Shown here piece by piece: positions 11,801 to 20,945 of a DNA stretch of 64,000 nucleotides (position 1 is its first letter; each line of letters begins with the position of its first letter). The notes under the pieces were generated by a model. The model searched no databases, was not told where the DNA came from, and saw only the letters and a program-made list of their open reading frames with translations. Made by a program: the position numbers and the translations under genes. This DNA comes from Lenzites betulinus (lineage: Eukaryota > Basidiomycota > Agaricomycetes > Polyporales > Polyporaceae), in the NCBI GenBank assembly GCA_022264855.1, contig JABYQU010000028.1, forward strand, positions 248,001 through 312,000, written 5' to 3'.

Positions 11801-13652
11801 GTTTAATGTTGTCGTGTATGCGCCTCCCGCTTATGAAACCGGCTTGATCTTCGTGGATCAGGTTATGCGCCACCGCTGATAGCTTCACCGCCAGCGCCTT
11901 GGTGAGGATCTTGTAGTCGGCATTGAGCACGGTTATTGGCCTATAGTTGTTTATGTCTCTCACGTCGCCTTTTAGTTTGTAGATAGGGCATATCCACCCT
12001 TCCGCAAGCTCAGAGTCCTCGTCCAGTCCTCGTCTCTCGATGTCGTTGAAAACTTTGCACATCATTGTCGCTATATCGAATGATGGCTTGTTCGCGCCGT
12101 CGTCCTTTTCTTTTTTCCTCTCAAGGGCTTGCCATAGTTCAGAGGTGAGTCCGTCTAGCCCTGCCGATTTCCTCGTCGCGGCTCCCCGGATCGCATCTCT
12201 CGTTTCTGCCACCGTCAGTTTGTCGCCCAACCTTCCTTTCTGTCTCGATGTTAACTTTACGTTTGTGGAGCTCAGTGCGATTTCGATTGCTCTGCCGTGT
12301 TCGTCCGGGGGGCACGCTCTCTCGTCCGCCTGTAAGTCGTCGTAGTGGCGTTTTGCCAGCTCCGCCATGGCCTTCGACGTCGAGGCCATTCCTTCCGTAC
12401 CGCCTCCAGCTTTTCGTAGTTCGTAGAGGGGCTCATGTTTGATTTTGGCTTTCCCTTGGCCTAGCCAAAAGTGGTTCATCCTCTCGCCTTCTAGCCACTG
12501 TCTAAGCTTCGCCTCCTCGCGTTTATGTTCGAAGCGTTTCATTTCCATTTTCGCCAGTTTATCTTTAAGCATAGCTGCGGTCTCGCGGCTGTCTGCCCCG
12601 TCGGCGCCCTCTCTTCCTCCTCGCCTGTTTTCTAACGCAATGTTCCTTTTCAGGTCGTCTATCTTCTTGTCCCACTTCGCGAAGAGCTCTTTCGTCCTTC
12701 TTCTTGCGCGGTCTCTAATGTTCGTTTTGAAGACTTGGTATGTGTGTTGTATACTCCTTCCATCCGGGTGTCCCTCATCTAGGGTCATCTTCTCCAGGGC
12801 CTCCCTCCCTTCGTTTACCGTTTCTTGGATGAATTGGCTATCCGATATGACTGCCGCAGGGATGACCCATCGGCCGGGACCGATGTATGGGCACGCATAG
12901 TTGGCGAGGGTCATGGACACTATGCTGTGGTCAGTGTTTATCCCGGATGCTTCAATGCGCCAGTCTGCGGCTTTGTTGATGAGGCTTTCTCTGACGTAGA
13001 TCCTGTCTATCCTTGACTGGCTTCCGGTGCTCATCTGTAAGAAGGAGAAGTCCCGGTGGTTGGGGTTTGCTCTTCTCCAGCCGTCAGCGATCTTGAGTTT
13101 GGTTTTGAGTTTAGCTAGGCTGTTCCTCGCGCTCTCGGGGTCCAGTCTCATCGGTTGTCGGTCCATCTCAGCTTCGACCATGTTGAGGTCGCCTAGTAGT
13201 ATGTCCGGGGTGTTCTGGCCGTTCCTCGTCAGGCTAACGTCTATTTCTTCCCAGAATTTCGCGTTCTCATTCATATTGTTCGGCGCGTATACGTTGATGA
13301 CGGTTAGGCGGTTCTGCGCGCCCCAGGTCATGTCGATCAATGCCGCTCTCCCGGGGATGATCTGCGTGTGGTGCGTTCCTTCTTCTACGTCGAAGATTCT
13401 CTTGTTGATCACAAAGGCGACTCCCCTTGCCGCGGTCGGCGCAGTTGGATCTGGGGACAGGTATATTTTTAGGGAGTCATGGAACAGGTTGTTGAGCGCC
13501 ATCGCTCCGTCTTCCGTTAGGTGAGCTTCCTGGATCGCTAGGATACCGATGTGTTGCGCCTTCATCAGCTGATTCACCCGCATCCACTTGTCTCCTGGGC
13601 CGCCATTTTGTGTGTGTCCCGCACCTCTCATGTTCAGAGATGCGATTTTCAC
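8814..13652 (-). CDS. LINE ORF2: endonuclease, reverse transcriptase, RNase H
   Basis: An intact 1,612-codon frame. Residues 1-240 are an APE-type endonuclease (IASLNMRG, AIQEAH, GDLN, SRIDRIYV, TDHS). RT spans about 550-810 with NNYRPITVLN, ALDQEKAYD, RGVRQGDPLS and the catalytic FADD near 738. RNase H spans about 1183-1320 with VYTDGSC, GEAYA, TTDS and GNDGADRLA. A CTHC-x8-H-x4-C zinc motif is near 1435. All catalytic residues I can check are present, so the protein may be active. The frame has no ATG before the first endonuclease strand: it opens with GTG at 13652, overlapping the stop of a small upstream ORF. Translation therefore probably depends on re-initiation, frameshifting or a non-AUG start. 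Confidence 0.92.
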   Translation of the reverse strand: MKIASLNMRGAGHTQNGGPGDKWMRVNQLMKAQHIGILAIQEAHLTEDGAMALNNLFHDSLKIYLSPDPTAPTAARGVAFVINKRIFDVEEGTHHTQIIPGRAALIDMTWGAQNRLTVINVYAPNNMNENAKFWEEIDVSLTRNGQNTPDILLGDLNMVEAEMDRQPMRLDPESARNSLAKLKTKLKIADGWRRANPNHRDFSFLQMSTGSQSRIDRIYVRESLINKAADWRIEASGINTDHSIVSMTLANYACPYIGPGRWVIPAAVISDSQFIQETVNEGREALEKMTLDEGHPDGRSIQHTYQVFKTNIRDRARRRTKELFAKWDKKIDDLKRNIALENRRGGREGADGADSRETAAMLKDKLAKMEMKRFEHKREEAKLRQWLEGERMNHFWLGQGKAKIKHEPLYELRKAGGGTEGMASTSKAMAELAKRHYDDLQADERACPPDEHGRAIEIALSSTNVKLTSRQKGRLGDKLTVAETRDAIRGAATRKSAGLDGLTSELWQALERKKEKDDGANKPSFDIATMMCKVFNDIERRGLDEDSELAEGWICPIYKLKGDVRDINNYRPITVLNADYKILTKALAVKLSAVAHNLIHEDQAGFISGRRIHDNIKLTRLVMAYAEAESMEGAIVALDQEKAYDKIDHRYLKEVLRKMNFPARFINTVMSLYARAQSVVMINGVQSDPFRITRGVRQGDPLSCLLFNLAIEPLANALRASNLRGFKVPGLEERLVATMFADDTTVFLRSEDEYEDMTNVLEEWCEGAKAKFNEPKTVIIPVGPKEYRNRLRLTRMLGNDGNRLPNGVKILGEGEGTRMLGAWVGPGMDDSTPWGRIIDTVRTNLERWNRRKPTLKGKQVIINLELGSRTQYLARVQGMPRDVEKSLTKLAAEFLWNGAGAAVASSTTERDLSEGGLKTLNLKARNEAIDLMWLKSYLDISPARPRWAFIADSLIARAIMATERRVEPVARINTFLQTWEANTTSPSGLPRDLSRMIRAAKRYGVRMDSQNPSDKLAAALPVWYHFALTHTRGAANSKSAKCLRHNHGVTTVADCLAVERKPTGTDIHLERAGCECMQCEHDRTNLGCDNPARCARAAAQMLARLQEKWRPSNNTRDDGLSLTHTQRHENRVNAEDRSTLTFNPSVTQDVPVGDAFRVFTQPNICAKPRARRPAQQFQLRHEAVEVYTDGSCMGNGTAAAVAGAGVWFGPDDPRNIAERVPGECRSNQAGEAYACLLAAGAVPNFAPLTITTDSMYLYKGLTVHLGGWENRGWAEMANADILKALVAKLRGRSAPTYLKWVKGHSGVPGNDGADRLAAEGSQKTPTDFPSVSERERAFLIDGARLATLTQKFAYRRIVQGAVTAPRTRSEINAQMIQAALGDDLAVHHTKGRIWANVWGKDMSVKISCFFWKAMHDAYRVGGFWNNIRGYEQRAYCTHCRVEESMGHILLDCEAPGQGHLWNLAGELLEKAGVPMPPPSLGMILGIPSLESLEANTQIRAGRTRLMKIILSETAYLIWKVRCERVIEWSEEVGRTHSNRELQRRWVATINARLHMDVQRTRKQWKARRLPVETVLNTWKGTLLDEAALPDDWTGTAGVLVGMLLDGDRHRTG

Positions 13653-13885
13653 TCGGCCCTTCGAGCGTGGACGCTCACTTCCATTACTTCGTAGGTTGCG
13701 ACTTCCCTCCGGAGGTACGTTTGCCGCACTCGCCGGAGAAGTGGTAGTCGGGCCTCGGTTTGTAGCTTCGTCGGCGGTGTGGCGGTCTTCCGGGTTGGCT
13801 CGCCCGTTTCCTTCGCCACTTCGCCTTCTCTGAGCGACACGGTCTCCCGTGGCGGCGCGGCGGCCATTTTCGCCAGGCCCATCAT
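13649..13885 (-). CDS. Short LINE ORF overlapping the start of ORF2
   Basis: A 78-codon frame beginning MMGLAKMAAAPPRE and ending VHARRAE-stop. Its TGA overlaps the GTG that opens ORF2 (GAGTGAAAA). It is rich in Arg, Lys and Glu and has no recognised domain. The tight overlap suggests coupled translation of ORF2, but it may also be incidental. Confidence 0.35.
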   Translation of the reverse strand: MMGLAKMAAAPPRETVSLREGEVAKETGEPTRKTATPPTKLQTEARLPLLRRVRQTYLRREVATYEVMEVSVHARRAE

Positions 13886-14556
13886 CGGGGTCAGACGTCG
13901 CTGCGCAGTCGTCTGCTCCTCCAGGCCCGATGAGCGCAGTTTGTCCAGTAGTTGTTATAGTGCAGCCGTGGTGAGGGGTGGTGTTATGTGTTGTGTGTCT
14001 AGTAGCTGTTTTGCCCCGGGCGTACAGCTATTCGCCTCGGGCGCTGCTATGACTGGCAGCTCAGTGCAGCCATGCGGTTTTGCCGTCCAGCCGGCGCATT
14101 CCGCTTAAGCCTCTCGGCACGGCCAGCTGCAAGCCTGAATAGGCTTCCGTTTGTTACGCTATCGAGCGGCTTTCCTGTGCCCGTGGGCCAGTAAGTTTGG
14201 GCCGCTCGATGACCGGCTTGCGCGGGTTGTCTGGTTCTCGCGCAGAGCCGCTGCCTCCGGTCGGGTTTAGGAGGGCAGCTCTCCTGTTGCCTGGCGGCGA
14301 TCGCGACGGTTCTCTCATTTTTGAGAGTCCTTCGCTTTCGAGGTTCTCGCTTCCTATGTTCTTTAGGGGGCATGTGGAGGGGGTCATAAGCGTGTGTCGT
14401 GTTCTGGAGGCGTCTTGCTCAGGCTCGTTCTACGGTGACTACTATGGGTTCTCATGTCTGCGTAGCTAATTCTGCTCCGAGTCTACACAAAGCGATCGAG
14501 TGCTCGTCCGTCATCATACGTGCGTGTACAGTACTGCGGGGCAGGGCCAGGCGGGA

Positions 14557-15678
14557 TCACGGGCCGATGTAGTATGGGTTTCTCATCGGGGTCGAGGCTC
14601 GTCCTCCTCGCTGCAATCCGGAGCCCCTAGCTCGTCCACGGTAGGAGCCTTGATTGCCGGGGGAGGGAGGGTAGCCTTGGGCTTCGGTGTTTGTCGGAGG
14701 TTGCTGTCTCGGCCTCCCGTGTGTGCGGGACAGCGGAGGGGGGGCGTTCCATCCCGGAATATGTTGGAAGGGGCATTTATGTGTGACGTGGTCTGCGCTG
14801 TGGCAGCAGAGGCAGAGTTCGATTCGCCTCGCAACGGCAGTCGGGTTGAACCTGCTGTGGAAAGGCATCTTCATTAGGTTGCCGCGCCATATCTTCCATG
14901 ATTCTCCGCTCCCTGTCGGCGAGTCGCAGAAGACTGCCGCTTGCATGTTTCCGTTGCCTAGTTGGTCTACTCTGACGTCGACGCTGGTGGCAATGCGCAT
15001 GGCGGCCTCGTGCTGGGAGAGGTGCTGGAGGCCGGGGTGACTCAGGACAAGGTCTGCGATTGTTGAGAAAATCGGGTCGTTGAGGAAAGCTCCTCTGATC
15101 GAGCTAACGATGTCGTCGTCGTGGTTTGTGGTGTAGCCAGTCAGAGTGAAGAGGTATTTCGGGATCACCAGTTTCCTCTCGTAGAAGAAAAGCGTAATCC
15201 AGACACAGGACAGGATCTTCAGCCTTACGAGCTCGGCTACGTCTTCTTCGTCCAGTCCAAAGACCATCCAGGTTTTCGGCGCGCCTGCACGTCGCGGAGG
15301 TTGGACCCATTCGGGTTGGGGGGCAATGGGTACGAAGTCGGTCTTCCCTGTTACGTGGCGGATAGCTGCGTATATCTCGTCGTGTAGCGGCTTCCTCAGG
15401 GGGACGTCCGGGTGGCCTACGTTCGCGATTTGTACAAACAGGACCGTGCCTTCCCGCTGCTTCCAGGCTTCGTCTATGCGTGACAGGGCCAGGTCTTCGA
15501 TGAGGCCTTCGGGGTGTGCCTGGTGTATGCTCGGGAAGCCCTCCGTGGGTTCCGGGGTGAAGCCGTACCCGTCCGCTCCAGGTGTCGTCGGCGTGACGTG
15601 CGGGGGTGCGCCTGCCTCGGCTGTCATTGGTCGGGCACTGCCTCCTCTGTCTCGCTGTGTTGTGGAGGGTTGCGTCAA
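14557..15678 (-). CDS. LINE Gag-like ORF, downstream copy (zinc knuckle)
   Basis: An intact 373-codon frame. The middle is a globular Gag-like region containing GFPSIH and, near residue 250, a GSGESWKIWRGNLMKMPF block. A zinc knuckle CLCCHSADHVTHKC follows at about residues 285-300 and runs into PGW. The C-terminus is rich in Arg and Gly (SYRGRARGSG), typical of nucleic-acid-binding tails. The same arrangement (LMK block, CxxCHxxDHxTHxC, PGW) occurs in the ORF at 17316-18269, so the two are diverged duplicates. By analogy with other LINE ORF1 proteins it should coat the RNA in a ribonucleoprotein. Confidence 0.75.
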   Translation of the reverse strand: MTQPSTTQRDRGGSARPMTAEAGAPPHVTPTTPGADGYGFTPEPTEGFPSIHQAHPEGLIEDLALSRIDEAWKQREGTVLFVQIANVGHPDVPLRKPLHDEIYAAIRHVTGKTDFVPIAPQPEWVQPPRRAGAPKTWMVFGLDEEDVAELVRLKILSCVWITLFFYERKLVIPKYLFTLTGYTTNHDDDIVSSIRGAFLNDPIFSTIADLVLSHPGLQHLSQHEAAMRIATSVDVRVDQLGNGNMQAAVFCDSPTGSGESWKIWRGNLMKMPFHSRFNPTAVARRIELCLCCHSADHVTHKCPFQHIPGWNAPPPLSRTHGRPRQQPPTNTEAQGYPPSPGNQGSYRGRARGSGLQRGGRASTPMRNPYYIGP

Positions 15679-15839
15679 GAAGGATGGGAGGATTTCAATT
15701 AGGGCGCCGCCGGGCCTTATGTCAGGGGTTCTGCGAGGGCCATCACTGTATCCTTCGGCGCCAGCGGTTGTGGTGTCGTGCAGGAGGGTGTTGCCGGTCC
15801 CGGTAATGGGGGCACGCTACGCTCTCGTTAGTCGACAGA

Positions 15840-16748
15840 TCATTGAGTTCGTCCGATGCTTACGTCGTCTCGGTGGCCTTGTGGCTGTGGCAGATGCTCT
15901 TGGTCCAGCGCGTCGTCGATCTCCATGTACGACGCAGGGGGCTCTAGGATGGTCCTCGGGGCGTGGGGGGTCTCGGGGGGCGGACCGTAGTTAAGGCCGT
16001 AGTGCGTCGCATGTCGCTCCGGTGCTTTCCCTTTGTCCGTCGCACTCGGCCGTGCCGCGCTGTGTATATTCGGGGGTGCGTCGGGCGTGATGGTCGCAGT
16101 GTTCTCGTGCAGGGCGGGGGCGTTCAGTGAGAGGTCCGTCGTTCCGGTGGACGTACTGTTGGGGTCCCGGGGCTTGTGTCCCACCTGCTTTGTGCGATAT
16201 CTTCTGAAGCGGACGGAGTGGACCCTGGGGAGGTCGGTGTCTTGTGCGGGAGACCCTGCGCGGGGTCTCTTCCTAGCTCGGTATTCCTCTCTCCATTGTT
16301 CCTGTCCGGGGATCGTGTCACCGTATCTGTCGATCCCATTTGTTATGAAGTTCTCGAGGTCGACCTTATCCCGTCCGATCGATTCGCCGATTGCGCCGGC
16401 CAGGTCGTCCGAGTCCACGCTTTCCGCGTGTACGGACAGATTCCGCCAGTCTTCTGACGTTGGCGAACCGTAACGTCGCACGGGTTCTTGGAGGCTCTCC
16501 TCTAACGCGTCCATGTCCATGTCGTCGAAAAGGTATTCTGTTGCTGGGGATGCGGCACGTTCTTCGGCAGTCTCGTCTTCGACCGCGTTCCTTCGGGTCT
16601 GAGTGGTGCCCCCTGTCTTGGTGCCTGTTTTTTCCCGCACGGTCGTAGGCGTGGGGGTGTCCCTGCCTTGTTGGGGGCTCGCGGTAGTGTTTTCTGTGGG
16701 CAGTACTAGTCCGAGCCCCACAGTTCCGTCCTGTGTATCGTGAGTCAT
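15840..16748 (-). CDS. LINE disordered ORF, downstream copy
   Basis: A 302-codon frame ending 161 nt before the downstream Gag-like ORF. It is rich in Thr, Pro, Arg and acidic residues, with basic clusters such as RARKRPRAGS. No domain is recognised. It has exactly the same codon count as the ORF at 18350-19258, which precedes the other Gag-like ORF, so both belong to a repeated two-ORF module. The function is unknown. Confidence 0.55.
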   Translation of the reverse strand: MTHDTQDGTVGLGLVLPTENTTASPQQGRDTPTPTTVREKTGTKTGGTTQTRRNAVEDETAEERAASPATEYLFDDMDMDALEESLQEPVRRYGSPTSEDWRNLSVHAESVDSDDLAGAIGESIGRDKVDLENFITNGIDRYGDTIPGQEQWREEYRARKRPRAGSPAQDTDLPRVHSVRFRRYRTKQVGHKPRDPNSTSTGTTDLSLNAPALHENTATITPDAPPNIHSAARPSATDKGKAPERHATHYGLNYGPPPETPHAPRTILEPPASYMEIDDALDQEHLPQPQGHRDDVSIGRTQ

Positions 16749-17315
16749 AGGTTCCCCGGCATGTTTCTTTGCTTACTCTGACGGTTGTGCCTCCGTTTCG
16801 ACTCTTTGTCGCGTGCTGCGCAGTGGGTTTATGCGTCGCTACGGCAGGAGGGGAGCGCATTGCGCGGTTGGCGCTCATTATCGGGGTTGATGGTGGACTC
16901 GCCGCTACCTGGGCGTAGGTAAGGGGAGGGGATGCCTGGGCTCCAGATCTGGTCATCGTGGTGTTTGGCTTGTGCACGCTAGCAGTACGCGTAGTGGGGC
17001 GAGGGTGGTACTGTCTTGTCAGTTCCTATCGGTCTTCTTATACTCACCACTCCTCCGTAGATTGCTTGTTGACCCGCCTCGGTCACTACTTTGGACGCAT
17101 CATGTCTCGGTGTCGGCTGTTCGCCGCTCCGGGTGTCAGGCGTTTTGACATCATTTCGCATTCGGTACTGCTGCCGAGTACTGTTTAGTTTCGGTGGCAC
17201 CACGGCGCTTCGCTCTCGTGGTAACTCTGGACAGTCTGCTGGTCACGGCAGGTGGGTCGATCAAGATTTTTAGCTGTACTATACATGTTGGGTAGCGGTC
17301 GCTGGCTCGTACTCA

Positions 17316-18269
17316 TCATTCGGACCCCTCTCCGACCGCCTCGGATATGATTCTGCCCTCCCATCCGGGTAGCTTCTTCTTGTTGTAGTCGCAGAGGTGT
17401 GTCGTGTGGTCCGTGCCGTGGCACATTTTGCATCGTATGCCTTTTCTCACCGGCCCTATTGCGAAGGGGAGCGCGGTCTTCATGAGCCTCTTCCTCCAGC
17501 TTGTCCACAGATCGCAGTTGAGGGTGGGTGGGTCGCAATAGATACGCGCCGCGGGCCCGTTGGCAGACAGGTACCGTGTTCCGCCCATGTCCGCTATTGT
17601 TACGTACGCCGAGCATGCAATGATTACTGCTCCTTCCGTGGGGGAGGCGAAGGTCGAATTCGGGTCGTCTGCGATGACGTCCATACTTGCTTGGAAGGCG
17701 TCTCCTGTGAGCAGCGCTGTGCACAGTTGCGCGTTGATTTCTTCTACCGTTTTTTCGCGTGATACTGTGACGGCGAAGAGGAAGAGGGGGGGGTACGGAG
17801 CGCGCGGTACGATCCGGAAGGATATCGCAGATGTATCCCACAGGACGCGGGAGTGTAGCATCGTGTGGGCCTTCGGCGAAGTGTCCAGAACTGTCCACAC
17901 TGTCGGCGCATCCCAGCTCTGTCCATCCGGAGCGTGTTCGGGTTTCTCTACCCGTAGTTTCAGGTCTCCGGTGATCATGGCGATCGTCTCCTGTATGGTG
18001 TGTTGGATTTCCACTAGTCTGCTTTCTCCGAGGCTTCCTTGTCCGAAGACGTCGATCATGCATGCTGTTCCTGGCGGTAGCCGGTCGTAGGCGAGTAGCT
18101 TCTCTGGTAGAATGTATCGAAGGTGGTCGTACGGACCTCCCGTGTGTATCGGGGGGAAGGCCGTTGTCGGTAGTGCGGACACGCGGAGGAGGAAGTTGCC
18201 ACGGATGTACCATGGCGTGAAGGGGGAGGGCATAGGTCGTTCTTCGCCCACGGTTCTCGGCATGTCCAC
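17316..18269 (-). CDS. LINE Gag-like ORF, upstream copy (zinc knuckle)
   Basis: An intact 317-codon frame. It starts MDMPRTVGEERP, has AFPPIH matching GFPSIH of the downstream copy, a W-x2-WRKRLMKTALPF block, and the zinc knuckle CKMCHGTDHTTHLC near residue 280 followed by LPGW. It lacks the Arg/Gly-rich tail of the downstream copy, so the two proteins may have separate roles. Sequence similarity between the two is clear by eye only around the motifs, which indicates an old duplication. Confidence 0.72.
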   Translation of the reverse strand: MDMPRTVGEERPMPSPFTPWYIRGNFLLRVSALPTTAFPPIHTGGPYDHLRYILPEKLLAYDRLPPGTACMIDVFGQGSLGESRLVEIQHTIQETIAMITGDLKLRVEKPEHAPDGQSWDAPTVWTVLDTSPKAHTMLHSRVLWDTSAISFRIVPRAPYPPLFLFAVTVSREKTVEEINAQLCTALLTGDAFQASMDVIADDPNSTFASPTEGAVIIACSAYVTIADMGGTRYLSANGPAARIYCDPPTLNCDLWTSWRKRLMKTALPFAIGPVRKGIRCKMCHGTDHTTHLCDYNKKKLPGWEGRIISEAVGEGSE

Positions 18270-18349
18270 TCGCGGGGGCTTGCTTCCTGGCGCTGGGCCG
18301 TTCGTCTTCTTTGTTCCTCGCCGCCTAGTGGCCTGTACCGTTGTCTGTG

Positions 18350-19258
18350 TTACGGTCTGTTTGCTTCGCGCTGCGGCGGGCGTACCTTCTTGCTACTCGT
18401 TTCTGTCTGTCCCCCGCTCCTTGGTACCGTATCTTCCCGCAGCGCCCCACTTTGGTTGTCATCTACGGTGGTCTTGTCGTATTCAACGTGCGCGCGCGGG
18501 GTTACACCTGCGTTCTGGACGCTCTCTCCGCTGCGTACGTGCCATAGATCTTGGGGAGCGTTCTGCTCGTCGCGCGTGCTTGGGATTAGGGGCTGGCCGG
18601 GCGGGTGGCATTGCTCTGTTTCGTAGCTGTTCGTAGCGTGTGTTCGTGCCGCGGTTTGGTGGGGCTCTGAGTCATCCACTGTGGTATTCAGGGAGTCGTG
18701 GGCGCGGGCGTTCTCTGGGGGAAGAAGTGTCGCTTGGGGGGGTGGCCTGGGTATCGGGAGTCCAAGTTCGTACAGCCTTTGTTGCCCTGCTTGCACGAGC
18801 TGGAAGAGTCCCCAGCTGTCCAGTATGCTTCCGCCGTCTACGTCGCCCGAGCTTGGTTCGCCCTCCGTTTTCTTCGCCTTCTTCGTCGGCGCATCGGGAC
18901 TGCTGGGTCGATGTCTCTTCCCTTCTACTTCGGTTACATCGGCGAGTCCGAGGGTCGCCGTGGATGTTGTCCCGCCCGTGTATTCCAGCCATTGCTTTGA
19001 GTTCGATGGGGGGCGGGGTATCTGCTTAGCCAGCCCTCTGAGTGTTATAGTCGTCTTACTCACCTGTTCGCTGTTCGTTCCCTCTTCGTTACTCTTCAGC
19101 ATCTCTGTTATCCAGTCATCGTTTCCGTCATCCGGGGACTCGTTCTGGGCCGTTTCTCGCGTTTGAACATTGTTTTGTAGCGCTGTGCGCTCGTCGCTTG
19201 AGTTTGCCGTGGCGGGTTGGCTGCTATCTTTCAGAGAGCGCTCTACTTCGCCTGTCAT
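18350..19258 (-). CDS. LINE disordered ORF, upstream copy
   Basis: A 302-codon frame starting MTGEVERSLKDSSQ and ending 80 nt before the upstream Gag-like ORF. It is rich in Ser, Thr, Glu and Pro with a basic patch (APTKKAKKTEGE) that could be a nuclear localisation signal. No domain is recognised. Confidence 0.5.
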   Translation of the reverse strand: MTGEVERSLKDSSQPATANSSDERTALQNNVQTRETAQNESPDDGNDDWITEMLKSNEEGTNSEQVSKTTITLRGLAKQIPRPPSNSKQWLEYTGGTTSTATLGLADVTEVEGKRHRPSSPDAPTKKAKKTEGEPSSGDVDGGSILDSWGLFQLVQAGQQRLYELGLPIPRPPPQATLLPPENARAHDSLNTTVDDSEPHQTAARTHATNSYETEQCHPPGQPLIPSTRDEQNAPQDLWHVRSGESVQNAGVTPRAHVEYDKTTVDDNQSGALREDTVPRSGGQTETSSKKVRPPQREANRP

Positions 19259-20495
19259 GCTCCGGCCTCCCTCTCAGTTCCTCTCCAGGTGCGCGGTTTG
19301 CTCGTCGGGGCCTGTCGGGGGACGAGTTGGGGGGGCGCGCGCCAGCCTTCGCACGGGTCTGGGTGGGGTGCGCTGTGAGGCGCTCCCGTTGCTCGGTAGC
19401 CGACTAAGTCGGTCCGGCCGTCGTCGGTCGTGGGTGGCGGTCATAGCGCTCAGTGGGCGGGGTGACGACGAGTTCGAGCGGTGGGGGCGGATGCTCCTCC
19501 GGTTACGATTTCGCTTCTGGTGTTTGGTTTTATTTGCTTACTCTTTGCTCAGCGTTGGCTTCTTCTTGATGTGCGGAGATCTCCGAGTTCGCTACTCAGT
19601 TGGCGCGCATGGGCACTTAGTCTCTGTGTCGTTGGATTAGTTCTGCCTTTGTTTGGCCCGCCATCGGTGCGTATTCATCCGGTCTAGTAGCGTCTGCCAG
19701 TGCTGTTTGCGTTAGGTTTCCGGTTGCTCATTTGTTCCTGCCTGCTCTAGCTGTTCTTCTTTATTTTTGTTTTTGTTTTACGGGTGTAGACGATCTAAGG
19801 TCTGTCGCGACAGTTCTCGGTGCTGTGTATAGTTCTCTTCCTGGGCCGCTGGGGCCGTGCCGCTTGGACGTCGGCGCAGTCCTTGCGTGTGTTCGGGGTC
19901 ACGCGGCCGGGCCCGCTCTGCCTGGGCCTTGCGTACAGTTCTTAGGAGGGCCGCGGCGCGCCTGGGAGGTTGCTCCAGTATTGCGTGCCGAGCGACCTTG
20001 CGCGCAGGTACTTTGCTGCGTTACTTTGTCCCGCTTTTGTAGCTGGGATGTCAGGTTTGCCACAGCTTTTGGGCTGTCTCATTCCGACTACTTCTTTGCT
20101 TCTACTTATTTGTTGCACGTTCCAGGTAGTTCCGGGGTGTTTGCGTGCTAGATGTGGTTGTGCCGTCCTCAAGTGTATGGCCCTTCCCATTACTATTTTG
20201 TTCTCGATTTCGGTTGCTTGACTCTCGTTAATTTTCCGGTCCGTCTTCCTTGCGTGCTTTGTTACTTACGGGATAGTTTATTGCGCTTACTTCAGTTCTT
20301 ATCTCCGCAGCATTAGCCGCAGTATTCACCGCCTCGTCGCTGTGTGTTTCGGGCCGGGCTCGGGGTCTAGCCCGCCGTTAGGACGCTGCCGGGTGTTGTC
20401 ATCATCCGGCTTACAGGCATGCCGCCGCTTTTATTGTAACTCGTGAGTCCGCTCGAACACTATCGACTTCGCCCTCTTTGCCTATCCTCCCTTGC

Positions 20496-20945
20496 TTATA
20501 CCCTCTCCGCCGGCGTCCTCCTCGATATCCGGCCAGTCCAGGATGCCAGTTTGTGCGCCCACCAGTCCAAGCCTGTGAGTACTACCGTTTCGCCCAACGC
20601 GCATTCGACCGTCAGGTAGACCAGTTCCGTCATGGAGTTTTCGTTCTCGTTTTCCACGACAAACTCCACCACCTCTTTTTCGATTGCTCTGACCTCTCTG
20701 ACCTTCCCTTCTATTCCTAGGTCTACTGAGGCCGGTTCTTCGACCGGTTCGTCCTCGTCGCAGGGGCATTCATCGCGGCCGCTTAGTTTCCTGAGGGCGA
20801 CTCTCTGTCCGATGACGATTGGGGTTGGCGGCGCTATCGCGACATCACACCATGCAACGTGTTTCCAGGCGAGGTTTAGGGGGTTGTGGGTGGGGGCTGT
20901 TCCTCTCACCCTAACCAGTATTGTGTTGGGTTGGTGGGTGGGCAT
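20496..20945 (-). CDS. LINE 5' ORF, unknown
   Basis: A 149-codon frame starting MPTHQPNTILVRVRG. It has a strongly acidic middle (DECPCDEDEPVEEP, VVENENENS) and alternating hydrophobic stretches that look foldable (LVYLTVECALGETVVL). No family is recognised. It is the most 5' ORF of the element; the 1.7 kb beyond it (20946-22654) has no long minus-strand frame and is probably the leader and promoter. Confidence 0.4.
   Translation of the reverse strand: MPTHQPNTILVRVRGTAPTHNPLNLAWKHVAWCDVAIAPPTPIVIGQRVALRKLSGRDECPCDEDEPVEEPASVDLGIEGKVREVRAIEKEVVEFVVENENENSMTELVYLTVECALGETVVLTGLDWWAHKLASWTGRISRRTPAERV

Noticed and set aside
8737..11847. A 1,036-codon open frame on the plus strand
   Set aside because: It is exactly antisense to the LINE RT-RNaseH frame, has no domain, and its openness follows from the codon bias of the real frame.
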